From Seriola aureovittata (Eukaryota > Chordata > Actinopteri > Carangiformes > Carangidae), in assembly GCF_021018895.1 (NCBI RefSeq), contig NC_079373.1, positions 19,723,501 through 19,787,500 on the forward strand: a stretch of DNA of 64,000 bases, read 5' to 3'. This document shows positions 13,661 to 47,449 of the stretch, piece after piece. The notes beneath the pieces are model-generated. The model was not told where the DNA came from. It saw nothing but the letters and a program-made list of their open reading frames with translations, and made no database searches. The translations under genes were made by a program, and so were the position numbers. Numbering within the stretch: position 1 is the stretch's first letter; the number at the start of each line of letters is the position of its first letter.

Positions 13661-15785
13661 CATGCGCACATACCACAGATGTGTCCGTTGAGGCGTGTGT
13701 GAAGGGATACGTGTGTGAGCGCGGCGTGCACATTCCAGCTCCCATGCCTGTGTGTTTGGATTTGAAGTGGCTGCTCCCTGCCAGCCAGCCTCTTCCGCCC
13801 TCCGAGCTTCTCACAGCAGAGCCAGTGTGCCTGGGGGAGAGGCTGGGAAAACATGTGGGGGAGAACCCGGAGGAGCTGGAGGGGGAGACCCAGCCTACCT
13901 GCTGCCTGCAGCTGACTGGAGTCAGTTGGTGCAGGGCAGGCACCCAAAATACGATTCCTTCAATATTTGCTTTGGCTCAGTCTGTGTCTTTCGTTGTTGG
14001 TGTGGGCAGTGACAGTTTTAACCTGCAATAACAATCCTGCTTTGGGAACATATCCTTGTTTGGAAACTTGTTTGTCGCAGTTTGTTTTGCTAATTTCTGT
14101 TTATGATGCACAAGGTAGCAGCGCTGTTTCTGTTTCTATCTTCTGAGTTTTGTGGGTTACAAGTGTAAGAAGACCCGATTTTTGAAAGATGAGCTTGCAT
14201 GACTGATTTAGTGAGTGATATTGCAAATTGCTCAATTACAGCTTGGCCGATTTTCACCCCTAAGTATGAGTGCAATCGTTCACTCATAAGACTTTACAAA
14301 GAGGACGTTGTTTTTTTGTCAGACTTTCCACATTTTCCATAATAAGCAATAGATTTGAGGTCACCGGGGCTGCTCCCCTGAGCTTTTGGAGCATTGTTCA
14401 AAATTGAATGATCACATTTCCGATACAAGTGCCCCTCACATTATCAAACTGACAGGGATATTTGCTAACGGAGGCCCTGAACAGTGAGGGTCATCCTCCC
14501 GGAGGAGGTGGCTGGGAGTGGGTGGGGTGGAAGCAAAAGGGAGTGGCACAGGGCCCCAAGCCTCATCACTCTCTGCCAGGCATGGCCCACTTCCAGTCAG
14601 TGTCTGTGCTACACGCAGCCACTTTGCAAAGTCAGAATGATAAATTACGCTAGGTGAGTTAAACAATTACAGAGCAATTTGGAGCTCTATGCCTCTTAAA
14701 CCGCTGGTCTCCCATCATGACACAACTCGAGGGGGGTGGGGAGGGGGGGTAATGAATCAAAATTTAGGAAGAGAAAGTTGGATAAATTGCTGAAGCAGTT
14801 CTTGGATGTTAATATAATAACAATGTTGGGGGAAAATAGCGTTGATTAGACCCACCGCTGTGCTGTTTTGCCTTATTGACTGTTAGTGTATTGGCTTATA
14901 AAACCATAAACATGCAGCTCAGTGCACCAATAGATAAAGTCAAAGCTACATGCACAAGAAATACACTTTTTAATTGAATTCACAAACACACACACACACA
15001 CACACATACAACACCGTGACATTTTGTTTTTACTCTCATATGAACAGAAGCACAGTGAGGACACCTTCATAGTTTTGCACCATGCAGGGTGTTATCATGC
15101 AGGTGGCTGATAACTGATTCGCCAGCCCACTGTGAATACAACAAACCAGCATTTAGAAAGTAAATGAGAGAGAGGAGAGCGGAGCATGCGCTTGACGTGA
15201 CTGTGGTGACATGCAAGACAGCGGGGTTTGGCCTTGTCTGCTGGGATGGCAGCAGTTATCAGATTATTTCCACTGGTTTGCAGACATGGCGCTCCTGGGA
15301 GTTAGGTGTAGATACAGGATGTATATTACTCATACAGTGGCACATGTGTGTGCATGTGTGTGTGTTTAACATTTAAGGCATAATAGAAAGTGTCATAGAG
15401 GAACAGAAAGAAATGAGAAAAATGCGATAACACAAGTGGGAATGTGCATTTATATCTCATGTATGTGAATGCATCCATGTTCCATGTTAGTCTCACACCA
15501 ACCAATGATGTGTATCTTATAAATCTATCATATAAATAAATCAAACTCCTTTAGCTATAAGAGATTGCGAGCAAAACCCCATTGTGAAAGGTATGAAATT
15601 CAGTTAAAACAGGAGCAGAAAAAAACATATCCAACTGGTGCATATAGAAGATTACAAGAAACATGTTTGGAAATAAAGGAAAGTGCTATTTTTAATGTAT
15701 ATTGTGGTCTGTGTGAGAGTGCACCACATGGAGCGGCTGGAATGACACATAGCTGGACCTAAAGCGTGGCCACATTTCAAAGGAT

Positions 15786-16270
15786 AAGTCAAGTCAAGTC
15801 AAGTCTGTTTTTATTTATACGGTGCCGAATCCCAACAGAAGTTATCTCAGGGTGCTTTTCCGATAGAGCAGGCCTAGACTGTACTCTTTATATTAGCTAT
15901 TGATCACAGAGACCCAATAATTCCCACTATGAACAAGCACTTGGTGACAGTGGCGAGGAAAAACGTCCTTTTATGAGGCAAAAACCTGGAGCAAAACCGG
16001 ACTCAGGGTGGGTGGACATCTGCCCCCTCCCTGGTAAAAGTGACAGTAACAGAAACAATAATGATAATAATGATGATGATAATAATACTTCCACTAGTAA
16101 TGATAATAATAGTAGCAGTCGTAGTTGTCGCAGCAGGTGCTGAGCAGGACCATGGGGGCGGTAGGTGTTTTGCCGTCACAGATCCAGACTCTGCAGAGAA
16201 CAACAGGAGGAGAGAGGAGAGAAAACACAATACTAAAGAGAGAGAGACGCACAGCCTGGGCGCTCATGTG
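15786..16270. repeat. teleost interspersed repeat (AAGTC tandem end, TTATCTCAGGG core)
   Basis: Begins with tandem aagtc units, then tttatttatacggtgcc, gttatctcagggtgctttt, gaacaagcacttggtgacagtgg and ccggactcagggtgggtgg, followed by an ATA/ATG trinucleotide tract and gatccagactctgcagagaac. This order recurs in many fish loci as I know them. Class unresolved. Confidence 0.65.
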
Positions 16271-17073
16271 TTGGGAGGGACTAAACCAACAGTGTTATAA
16301 CGATGCAGTGGATTTCAGAGAGTTTGCAGTAATCTCGTCGGCAGGACTATACTGTATTTCTATACTATATATACTATACTGTATTTCCTGTTGTTCCACA
16401 AAAAGATCAAAACCAACATTGGTTAGTCCATCTCTCAATACTTTCTGTGGCACTCAGGCCCATTTGTTCCTACTGAAGACACAAGTCTTAAAAAAATAAG
16501 TGACAAATGAATAATCCAGATTATAACACGGCTAAATAGTTTCCTCAAATATCTGAGCACTGTAGCTTTTATCAAACGTCACGAGAGTTATCCTTTAACT
16601 GTGTCATTGTGAGGACAGGGCGCTTTACATATCCTTCACCCTGTGCACCCTCTACTGAACAGGCTGCGCTGGGGATTACAAATCCTGGGGTCATCATTCG
16701 TCATTGCTCCCAACATCCAGGACTTTCTGAAATTATTCTGCTCCCGAATACTTTGAATCATCTTCCCTTCTGCTCAGTGCAGATGTCCTCCTCCTCTGGT
16801 ACCGGGAATCTTCTGCTTTTAAAAGTGACATTTACTCAAATGACATTTAGTCATGTACAGTATTAAAGCAAAGGGGAAGGGGGAGGAATAGTAGCAGCAG
16901 CAGTAGTAGGTTTTTCTCACACGAAAAAGCAATGCAGAATCTGTGCGGGGTTACAGAAATGTGCAGCACAGATTTATTCATTTAGCAGCCACTGTAAAAA
17001 TGCTGGTAAACACTATCAATACTGCATGAGAGTTGTGGTTTGTTTTCATTTTTGACCAGCAATTCACGTGCAC

Positions 17074-17075
<2 letters not shown>

Positions 17076-17115
<40 letters not shown>

Positions 17116-17164
17116 AGAAACACAGTCAGACTGAGATACATACACACACACACACACACACACA
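17076..17164. repeat. paired (CA)n microsatellites
   Basis: Two CA tracts (about 17076-17111 and 17141-17163) separated by 30 bp of unique sequence. Confidence 0.95.
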
Positions 17165-18279
17165 GATGTAGGAACCAACAGGCAGGCAGGCCTTAAGGAT
17201 TTGCCGTCATATTTACTCTGCGCTTTGCCTCTTATTTATGGTGCCGAGTTTTCGTGTCCGAGAGTGTCTTCACTTAAAAGCTCCCAGTGTTTACAAGCTC
17301 GATATGATGTCACCCTTTTAAAATGACCCAGAGGAAAACGTCCCCTTGCAGCAAATCTCATTTTATGACATTAGTCACATCCTTTAATTGCTCCAGTGCC
17401 CTCAGTGCTAAATGAGCAATTACTTCAGCACGTTGTTGCGTTTAGCAGGACTGCTGTGTCTGTTACAAAAGTTCAGAGGCTTTTCATGATTTTCAGAGTC
17501 GTAACTCACAGATTTTACTGGAATACGACAGACCCTTTTTTTTCTTTTCCTCCCCATATCAGATTATATGAGATAATTGTAAGGAAGAAAATACAGAAGT
17601 GCTGCTTTTCAAGACTCTAGCTCATGTAGAGGTAGTGCAGGGTGAGCAGAGAGATTACGGCTCAGTGACTTCAGATTTTTCCCTGCTTCTGCTGATTGCC
17701 AGTATTGTCTGGAAAGCGTCCTGCGGGAAGTGTGCGACTCATGGATATTACACACAGACTTATTACCCTTGACAAAAGAAATGAGATGAAAAGAGAGGAA
17801 TAATAGCGAGAGAGTTGCTACCTCGGGGTGGAAAAACACACAGCCTGCAGGGAGGCTGGTTTCCCTCTGATTGGAGAAGATTGCGTAATTCTAGTTGTGC
17901 CCTTGTTGTGCGTCGGTCACCCGTCACAAGTCCTCTGTCTGTGTGTGTGTGTGTGTGTTTGTGTTTGAGTGTATGGTCTATTGTGTGGCGATGCCTTGTA
18001 TAGTATGGCCTTGCATGTGTGTTTTCATCTTGACCTATTCACATCTCTCTCTTTTTTTAGCTTTTAGTTCACATGTGTTGCTATTTTCAGGCTGCCTGCA
18101 ATGATTCAAATATATTCATCGGCCACAGCCTCTATTCAGCCGACCTCTGGTGTCTCCAATTCTTCTCTTTTCTTCTTTTCTTTCTGCATTAGACAATTGA
18201 TGTCAACTAATAAGCTCTGCATCAGATCTCCTTACTGAGGCAGAACGATCACTTAGAAAATTGAATGCCAAATCCATGA

Positions 18280-19273
18280 TTAAAGTGATAGCTCCGGTTA
18301 TTTGACGCTGAGTTGTGTGAGGTACTTATCTATAGTCTGTGTATTACCTGCAGTACATTCGGATCAGTGCCCTCCTGTGTTTGGAGAGGCAGCCGGGAGC
18401 ACTGGCACAGAAGCTGAGCCGTGTGCTGCTGTGGATCGGGCCAGCTCCAAAAAAAAAACGTGTTTTAGCCACAGAAAAAAAAGCCAGCATCAGTTCAAGT
18501 GTATGGTATATTTTTGAATATTGTCACGCAGCCCTTTCCTTTGGCACTACATTTTCTCAACCCTTAAAATACCGTATTCCACGCACTGTATTACACTGCA
18601 GATCAACCGGCTGAGTCAGACAAAGCTAAACTTTTCTTTTTGTGTAAAGATTTCAAAGATGGCGCCTGTCTGTGTTCAGTTCAGCATTCAGTAAGGCAGT
18701 AAGAACTCTGGCTGTGAGGCGCTGGCTTCCTCTGATTCAGAGAGATCCTGAAGTTGTCTTGTAACCAAGTCGCAAGTAGCTGCCGAAGGTCTATGGGGCT
18801 TCCAGTTCACACATCTGCACCGCCTGGTAGCTTAGCCTCTTTCACTTCCAGAGAAGTTTCTCGTCTCTCTGTTTCATTCTCCATTTGCAAAAGTTTTTCT
18901 TCTGTACACTCTGGCTCATAAAGGTATCCTCTTGTCTCCACACTGAACAGCATTTTGTCATCGCTGTTATAATCGTTTATTTTTATTTTCTTTTATTTGT
19001 CATCTGTTCCACAAACCACTCAAAGGAAAGGGCCGTTTGACAGAAAGAGAAAGCGGTGATAATATTCAAAATATAGCGTGAACTGATATAAGCTTTGTTC
19101 TATGAGCAGTGGCTAAAACACGTTTTTGCGGCTGGCCACCTCCACGCCATCTCTCAGCCTCTGTGCCAGTGGTCCTGGCTGCCTCTCCAAACTTGGTCGA
19201 TACAAATCTGCTGCAGGTAATACACTGACGATGTATGAGTACCTCACACAAATAACCCAAGCTATCCCTTTAA
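18280..19273. repeat. foldback element with roughly 280-bp inverted arms
   Basis: The left arm (18280-18560) and right arm (about 18990-19273, reverse complement) share gtgtgaggtact, gtgtattacctgcag, ttggagaggcagcc, cactggcacag, aacgtgttttagccac and ccctttcctttg in the same order. Outer ends are taaagtgatag and ctatccctttaaa. The centre (about 430 bp) has no reading frame of note. Confidence 0.7.
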
Positions 19274-21584
19274 AATGTAAACGAATGAGTGACCCCAACA
19301 CCAGAAAACACAGAAATTAGAACACTATCAATACTGAATCCAAACTATTAATGTTTTCAAATGTAATTTCCAGGAGCCAGGGTTGATTGGTGACCCCTTT
19401 CACATTACCTGACGCCATTTTGTCCATTGTTAATAGACAAATATTGATTACCTCAGCTTCGCGAATTGATTTTTCAAATTAAATAGATACCCCTTTAGAA
19501 AATTGAAGCGAACAGCTCTGTAATTAAAGGACTACCATCAGAGCCCGGGCTCTGAATCAGACTGGGAACGCTCCGTCTCTTTGTCTCTTGATTTCACGGC
19601 CACTGATGGACTGGTTCAAGGAGTGTCACAGAGACGAGGTGTGACTTCAATCAGGAAAATCCAATGTAATAAAAGACTGTGCGCACCCTTCACACATAAC
19701 AACTGAAACAGCAAAACACGTGGAGCAGCGGGGTGACAAAATGATTAACTGGATCGTTTTGACGCTCCCGTGTCAGCGAGCAGAAGCCTCACCGAGGTGT
19801 CCTTGAACAAGTCGTCAGACAGTGAGTCCCCATCAGCTCCGAGACACTCTGTTCTGTATCTGAGTCTGACCTCTAACCTCCATGTGCAGCAGGGGGGTGT
19901 CAATAAAGGATCAATAAGGAAACCGCATTCCTTTTACCATTTTTTATTATTATTGACTATTTAAAACAACAGCAGAAGAGGCGTGACGTACTCACAGTGG
20001 GCTCTCCTTACTAAAGCTCACAAAAATAAACCTCTACCCACAGTCGGAACACATTTCCCTTGGCGGTTTACTCACACTCGTACATGTAAGAACACATCAG
20101 GAGGCTTGTGTGTTTCTTTCAGAGCGACACATAATGCAAACTCGGGAGCCTTTTCAGTCCTCTGAATTGAGGACAGCAAGAGCACCTTCAACAGACCGAA
20201 TGTCTCCTGAATGTGGTTGCCCAGTAATAGGAAATATTCGGTTTGGATTTAGCTGAACACATTGTTCTCTCTGCAGAGCACGTCACTCTGTAACCAGACT
20301 TGAAGCGCCTGGGATTAAGACTTTTTAATTACTAATATGCGTGTGTGGCGGCTTTTGTGTGCACGCACATGGCTTGTTATTGACTTCTTTGCAGCTCCTG
20401 ACTGGATATTAGCATTTGTGTGTGTTCATGTGTTTGTGGTTAATTCAGTCTTCACTTGTCTTCTTCCCCCTCTGCCAGTTTCCTAATTTAAACAGACATT
20501 TGCATGTGTACATGTATTTCCTCACAGGACTCTCACTGGTTGTACAGTCTTCCTTTATACCCCTGTGGCTGGCGTAGGACTAACCCATTAAAGACTTGTG
20601 GCTCCCTGAGACCATACTGTGGTCACCTGAGAACCCAAACCGAGACCGTACCTCAGGAAATTTACAGTCTGCCCAGGCATGCCAACACAGCTTCATATTC
20701 ACACCTCTATTTCTACAGCTTGACACATGGTGGAGATTATTCAGTCTGAATAAAGCAGCCATTTAGAGTAGGACAGGCATCATAACACATCTTAACACAC
20801 GTCACTACACTGTTTCCCGCTTTTCCTATGATCACTGGCCGGTATACATATGGTAGCCATCTGGCCTGGCAGAACAGAGCCGGAGCCTAGAGTGGGGCAG
20901 CAGTACTGTGATCCACGTACAGTAACAACACGATTAACCCTTTAGAGCCCTAATGCTGCACCAGAAACAGCCTTTATATTATGCTCTCTGCTATCACTTG
21001 AAGTCTGTGAGCATCAGGCTGTTTGTATTTGTATTACTTCTTCACATTTCGTGCTTTTCTTTCACTCTGTCGCTCTGCCTGCTTGACACTTTGAATCCAA
21101 AGGTACACTCAAGTCTGATCTCAATCAGATCTCATTCATTCAAGTACAGCTCGAGTGTACCTGTTTGTACTGTACATTTGTGATCTTCCAAATCAAAGCG
21201 TCTTTGCGTCTTATCTGCGTGTGAAACCCAAAGCCAGTGTTCCTGCAGAGCTGCAGTGTGTTTAGGGAAGTGCGCTTCTCTCTGTGTCCCCCTCCAAAAT
21301 AGATTTAAGTGCAGGGTAGGAGCCACATTGAGGTCAGTGTTCCTGCCCCACTGCTCTAGTCAACCCTGTGACAAGGAGGACCGGATCCAAACTACAGTAG
21401 TCTGCCCTCTGACAGACAGACGCAGAGTGAAAATGAAAATAAAGAACATTGTAATGTTTGCTTATTCAAATACAGCATTAGTGTCACTGTTTATATAAGC
21501 TTCAAAAAGAAAATGTACGCATGGAAAAAACTTTAGATGAAGCAAAAATTAAAAACCACATTCCAAACTCTGTTGGAAATTATG

Positions 21585-22187
21585 TTAAAGCAATAGTTTG
21601 ACTAGTTTGACATATTCAGAAAAACACAGATTTGTGTTCCTTCCCAAAAGTTAGATGAGAAGTTTGATACCATTCTCATGTCTGTAGCCTACTGTAAATA
21701 TAAAGCTCCTGCTAGCAGGTAGTTAGCTCAGCTCAGTGCACAGATAGGAAAACCCAGTGTGACGTTTAGCCATATGTCTTCATAAAACTGCGACTTTGTG
21801 CGACCGCGCACAAAGTCGGTGAAAAGATGTAATTAGATGCAGTCTTTGCATCCATTGCGAGCAAGCTTGTTTCACGTCTGTACAGTTGGTACATTTGCTG
21901 GTTGGGAAGAGTTCACATGGACTGCACTGGTCCAGCTGTCGAATGGCGCAAGGCGAAAATTTGTTTTGCTTTCTTTCTGACGACAGAGCTACACTTGGGT
22001 TTTGTACATATTAAACAGACAAGATATCATGTGTTAATTAGTGAACTTCAGAGGAGCTAGGAGGTGTATCTTGTTTTGTTGCCCTTTTCCAGTCTTAATG
22101 CTAAAGCTAAGCTAGTAAGCTCAGGTCTGTATTTACCTTACAGAGTGGTATGTGTACTTCCCAACATATCAAACTATCCCTTTAAAG
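21585..22187. repeat. interspersed MITE-like repeat, copy D
   Basis: Starts ttaaagcaatagtttgac and ends catatcaaactatccctttaaa, roughly inverted termini. The interior includes ggagctaggaggtgtatc and taatgctaaagctaagctag. It is longer than the other copies, probably with inserted sequence. Confidence 0.5.
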
Positions 22188-22445
22188 CCAAATGCACCTC
22201 AGCAAAAAACAAAGATGGAAAACTGTTAAAAGGAAGTGTGTCATCTTTGTGATATTTTGGGTTGACTTTTGATAAGTGACTTTTTTTGCAACAGTGTGTA
22301 GAATATGTTTTTTTACCATGTACTGGATTTTTTTCTGTGCAGCAGCAGCAGCTGCCTATCACAGAATATGACTAAGGTGCATTCAGTGACATCTTAATGG
22401 GAACTCCTGTGCACATTACTTCTTCTCCAGTGACGGCATCTTGCC

Positions 22446-22518
22446 TGGAGCCTCCTCTCCTCTCCTCTCCTCTCCTCTCCTCTCCTCTCCTCTCCTTTTC
22501 TCTCCTTTTCTCTCCTCT
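22446..22518. repeat. (CTCTC)n pentanucleotide tandem repeat
   Basis: Pyrimidine-only CTCCT/CTCTC repeat, decaying to CTTTTCTCTC at its right end. A polypurine-polypyrimidine mirror tract that could form triplex DNA. Confidence 0.95.
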
Positions 22519-23042
22519 CCATAGCGACACTGAATAACTGCCATATGGCAAACAGGACTGGTTCAGTTGAGGAAAGGCAGGTGCCCAATATCATCTCACA
22601 CCATTATGGTCGTGTAAACAACTTCATTTTGTGCAGTTATACTGTACTTAAAAACCTGACATCATTACATTTCCTGGGAGATTTCTGGTGCTGTGACAGT
22701 CATGACGAAGAGACAGACAAGTCATCACACAAACAAACATATACAGAGAGAGAGAGAGAGAGAGCAACTATAGTCACTCGCTGGCTTGCATGTAAGAGCT
22801 CCATCAGTTCCTCCCTGAGGGTAGGCAGTGCCTTGCATTAGGACGCAGAGAGCCAGTGAGTCACCTTGCCTCAGTCCATGCTGAGACCATTCAGCACTTC
22901 ACTGTCAGCCGGTCCTGTTATTCCCCTGAACCAAGGTTAAGGAGCTGGACAGTTAAAAGCTCAAGTGTAACAGTAAGGTGTTTTCATACTTTCTTTTTTT
23001 TTTTTTTGCCTACAATAGATTTATTCAGTCATAGCTGTTTTT

Positions 23043-23215
23043 TTTACAGCAGACATTTTGACATGTCACAGTAGGAAAGACACAATTGTTACTAATAACA
23101 TTAACAATAGCTCTGTTAGTGTCTCAGTAAGCCATGGCAATGTGGCAGTGAGCCAACATGCACAAAACCAGGACCTTGAAACTGACAAAGCAAAATGGAA
23201 TTCAGCATCATCTTG
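23043..23215. repeat. dispersed repeat, copy 1
   Basis: Shares acagcagaca, ttactaataacattaacaatagctctgtt, gtggcagtgagccaacatgcacaa, accaggac and aaatggaattca with the segment at 26180-26350, in the same order and orientation. Confidence 0.6.
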
Positions 23216-24429
23216 GTATTTTTGTGACATGAAGCGTTCCCCACCTTTATCCAAGGTTACTGCTTGGCACCAAACTTGACTTCATAAAGTTCGTGTTGTT
23301 TCCTAGTTTTACATGCTGGCAATGCCGTTTGATTTCCACTGTGACCAGAGCAACTTCCAACAGAAATTCAAATCAAGTCAAATAGTCATGGAGTGAATTA
23401 AAAGTACAGAAGGTGACGACAGGGCCAGGTTCAAAGTGAAAGAGACTGTTCTTATCCTTCAGCCAGTCATGGAAATTATGGCGTCTGCGGTGCGCTGTTT
23501 TGCGGAATCACACCTGGGGGCCTTTAGTCTGTGCACATCAAAAAGAGGGGGTGATTCCTGTGGTCACGCTCTGAGTGTGCTATTTACTTTGGTATATAAT
23601 TGTTTGAGAAGAAAGTGGAAGTAAGGAAGGTGCCAGTTAGCCCTCCCGCAGCTTTAAATGGTTTAAGATGGATCTCCTGGAGGTTGCACAACTGCTCACC
23701 AAAGAGGGCACATTGTGAGCAATAAAAGCAATAAAGGAGGTGTTGCAGAGCGATCCCTGCAGACAAGTTGCTCGCAGAAAGACAAAGAAAGTTTCTTTTC
23801 TTCATAATTGATGTTGTTGGTTTCTCTGGAGCTTCGGCTGCAAACTGTAGCAACTCAGGACACCTGAGATAGGTGCAGTATTGGTGATGTCTCCTGCTCT
23901 ATGTTCCAGAGTCGTCCTTGTCAGTAGCTTCCTGGTCAGACCTGAACACAGATGTAGAGGAGACGGTGCTACTGCTCTGCTCTGTTAGCAGCTGCTGTGA
24001 AGGTTTATAAGCTTAATAACTGTGACTTATTACCAAGAAACCTATTTCCAGATGTTTTTGCCACACAGTTTTTATGAGTCGTATAATGCATGTGAAAAGC
24101 AAACACAAACGTAGACTATAATCATAAGCATGCCTTTTAAAATCAGCACATTTAGATTTAGATTTAGTTTCTGTATTTTCAAAGGAAGTGCTACATATTG
24201 ATGCTAACTAACCATATTTTCACATTAGATACTGTATGAAAGTTATTGGAATGGGAAAGGTGCCTGAACACTATGCACAAAAGGTGCAAGGTGCACAATA
24301 ACTTTAAGATGGTCCACTGTTTTATATGTGAAATTTTTTAAAAAGTTGTGGAAAGCCTTTTGTTGCTCCACATTGCTTCAAGTCACTTGAGTCCAATGAT
24401 GTCACTTGATGTGTTAGTTAGAAAAGAAG

Positions 24430-24880
24430 TGAGCTCATAGGCACATACATAGACGCTGCACTGGAAGCTTCAGCCTGTTGCTGTGATGCGTCACTGTCGC
24501 CGCCATATTGGACTGGGCAAGACCGGTCTGTAAAGAAATACAAGTAAACAGAGGAGCTGCGGTTGTTCTGGATAAAAAGATAATTAATTATTTTCCATCA
24601 CATAAGTAATTCAGTTCATGTAAACGTAACATTGATGCACACTCCTCTTTTTGGAAAACAGTGATTATAGCCTGAAGTATTGTGACTGTAAGTAACTGGA
24701 TTATGAACACTTGAATATAAAAAGGACTTAGGCTATTGAAATCGTTTGACAAATGTAATGCAGCTTCTCCGCTTACTTATGTCTGTTTACTTGGTCAAAT
24801 ATGGCGGTGACGTTGACGTACGATCCAGCGGCCGCTGTGGCATCTCTGTATATATGTCTATGAGTGATCAAACCAAACCT
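24430..24880. repeat. foldback-like repeat with inverted GCCGCCATATTGG arms
   Basis: gatgcgtcactgtcgccgccatattgg near 24485 and tcaaatatggcggtgacgttgacgtacgatc near 24797 are imperfect inverted repeats. Outer segments catagacgctg and atatgtctatg also pair roughly. Confidence 0.5.
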
Positions 24881-25776
24881 CTGTAGCACACTCCTCATCT
24901 CTGCTTGAGGCTAGCAGGTCGAGGAATAAGTTGAATTAGCATGACCAAAATTATGGCAAACATTATAGGTTTCAGCTTTTCTTTATTTTTGAACCAAGAG
25001 CTCTTATTGTCACTTTCTATGACACATTTTACCCAACTCTCTTAAAAAAGTTAGACAGCCCTTCATTCAGCAACAAGGATAAATAACACTCCCTATTTTC
25101 TGAAACCCCTTCCTTTTGACTCCCGTATGTCTCATTGGGTGAACATTAAAATGAATCGTCCCATAAACAACTGTCTGCTCCAACAAGATGAATGAAGAAT
25201 GTCACCTTCGCTGAAAGAGGAACCATTAAAACCAAAGCTACTTTTTTTTCCACAATGATGACGTGGCTAAGTTGAGAGTCACTGCTTTCAGCCTTTTCAT
25301 AAGTTGACTCCCTGCAAACAGTTGGAAGGGTGCAGCACAAAGCTGCAGAGGAATAGGTAACTGTCAGCAATGGAGAGCAGTCTGCCTCGTCACCCTCAGC
25401 GCGAGGAAGAGTAACTAACATCCAGAGGTGTGAATAATGAAAACCCATTTGAAATATTACACATTATTACATTTGGGAGAAGTGTCTGACAGGTGCAACT
25501 AGGAGGCATAATTATCTTGTACGGACTCCACTGTTTCTCTCATTTACATTCTCAAGCTTCACACTAATAACTATAAAGGCTGTTTTATTTTAATAACCAC
25601 TTGTTGAATCTTCTTATTATTTTCATTAATATGACAAATATATAAAGGGAAATAATGGGACATTCCTGACATTTAAGAGGGGTAAGGTGTCTCTTATTCA
25701 ACTTGTGTCCTGTAATGACAAATCACAGTTGAGACCAAAACAGTTTAGTTAACCGAACTGCGTGAATCAATAGTAA

Positions 25777-47449
<21,673 letters not shown>

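Noticed and set aside
13377..14031. Open frames of 188, 145 and 143 codons on both strands
   Set aside because: They run through the TG/CA microsatellite, which reads open in several frames, and show no known domain or splice context.
22446..22518. Regular repeat that might look like a CRISPR array
   Set aside because: It is an uninterrupted simple tandem repeat without spacers, in a vertebrate genome.
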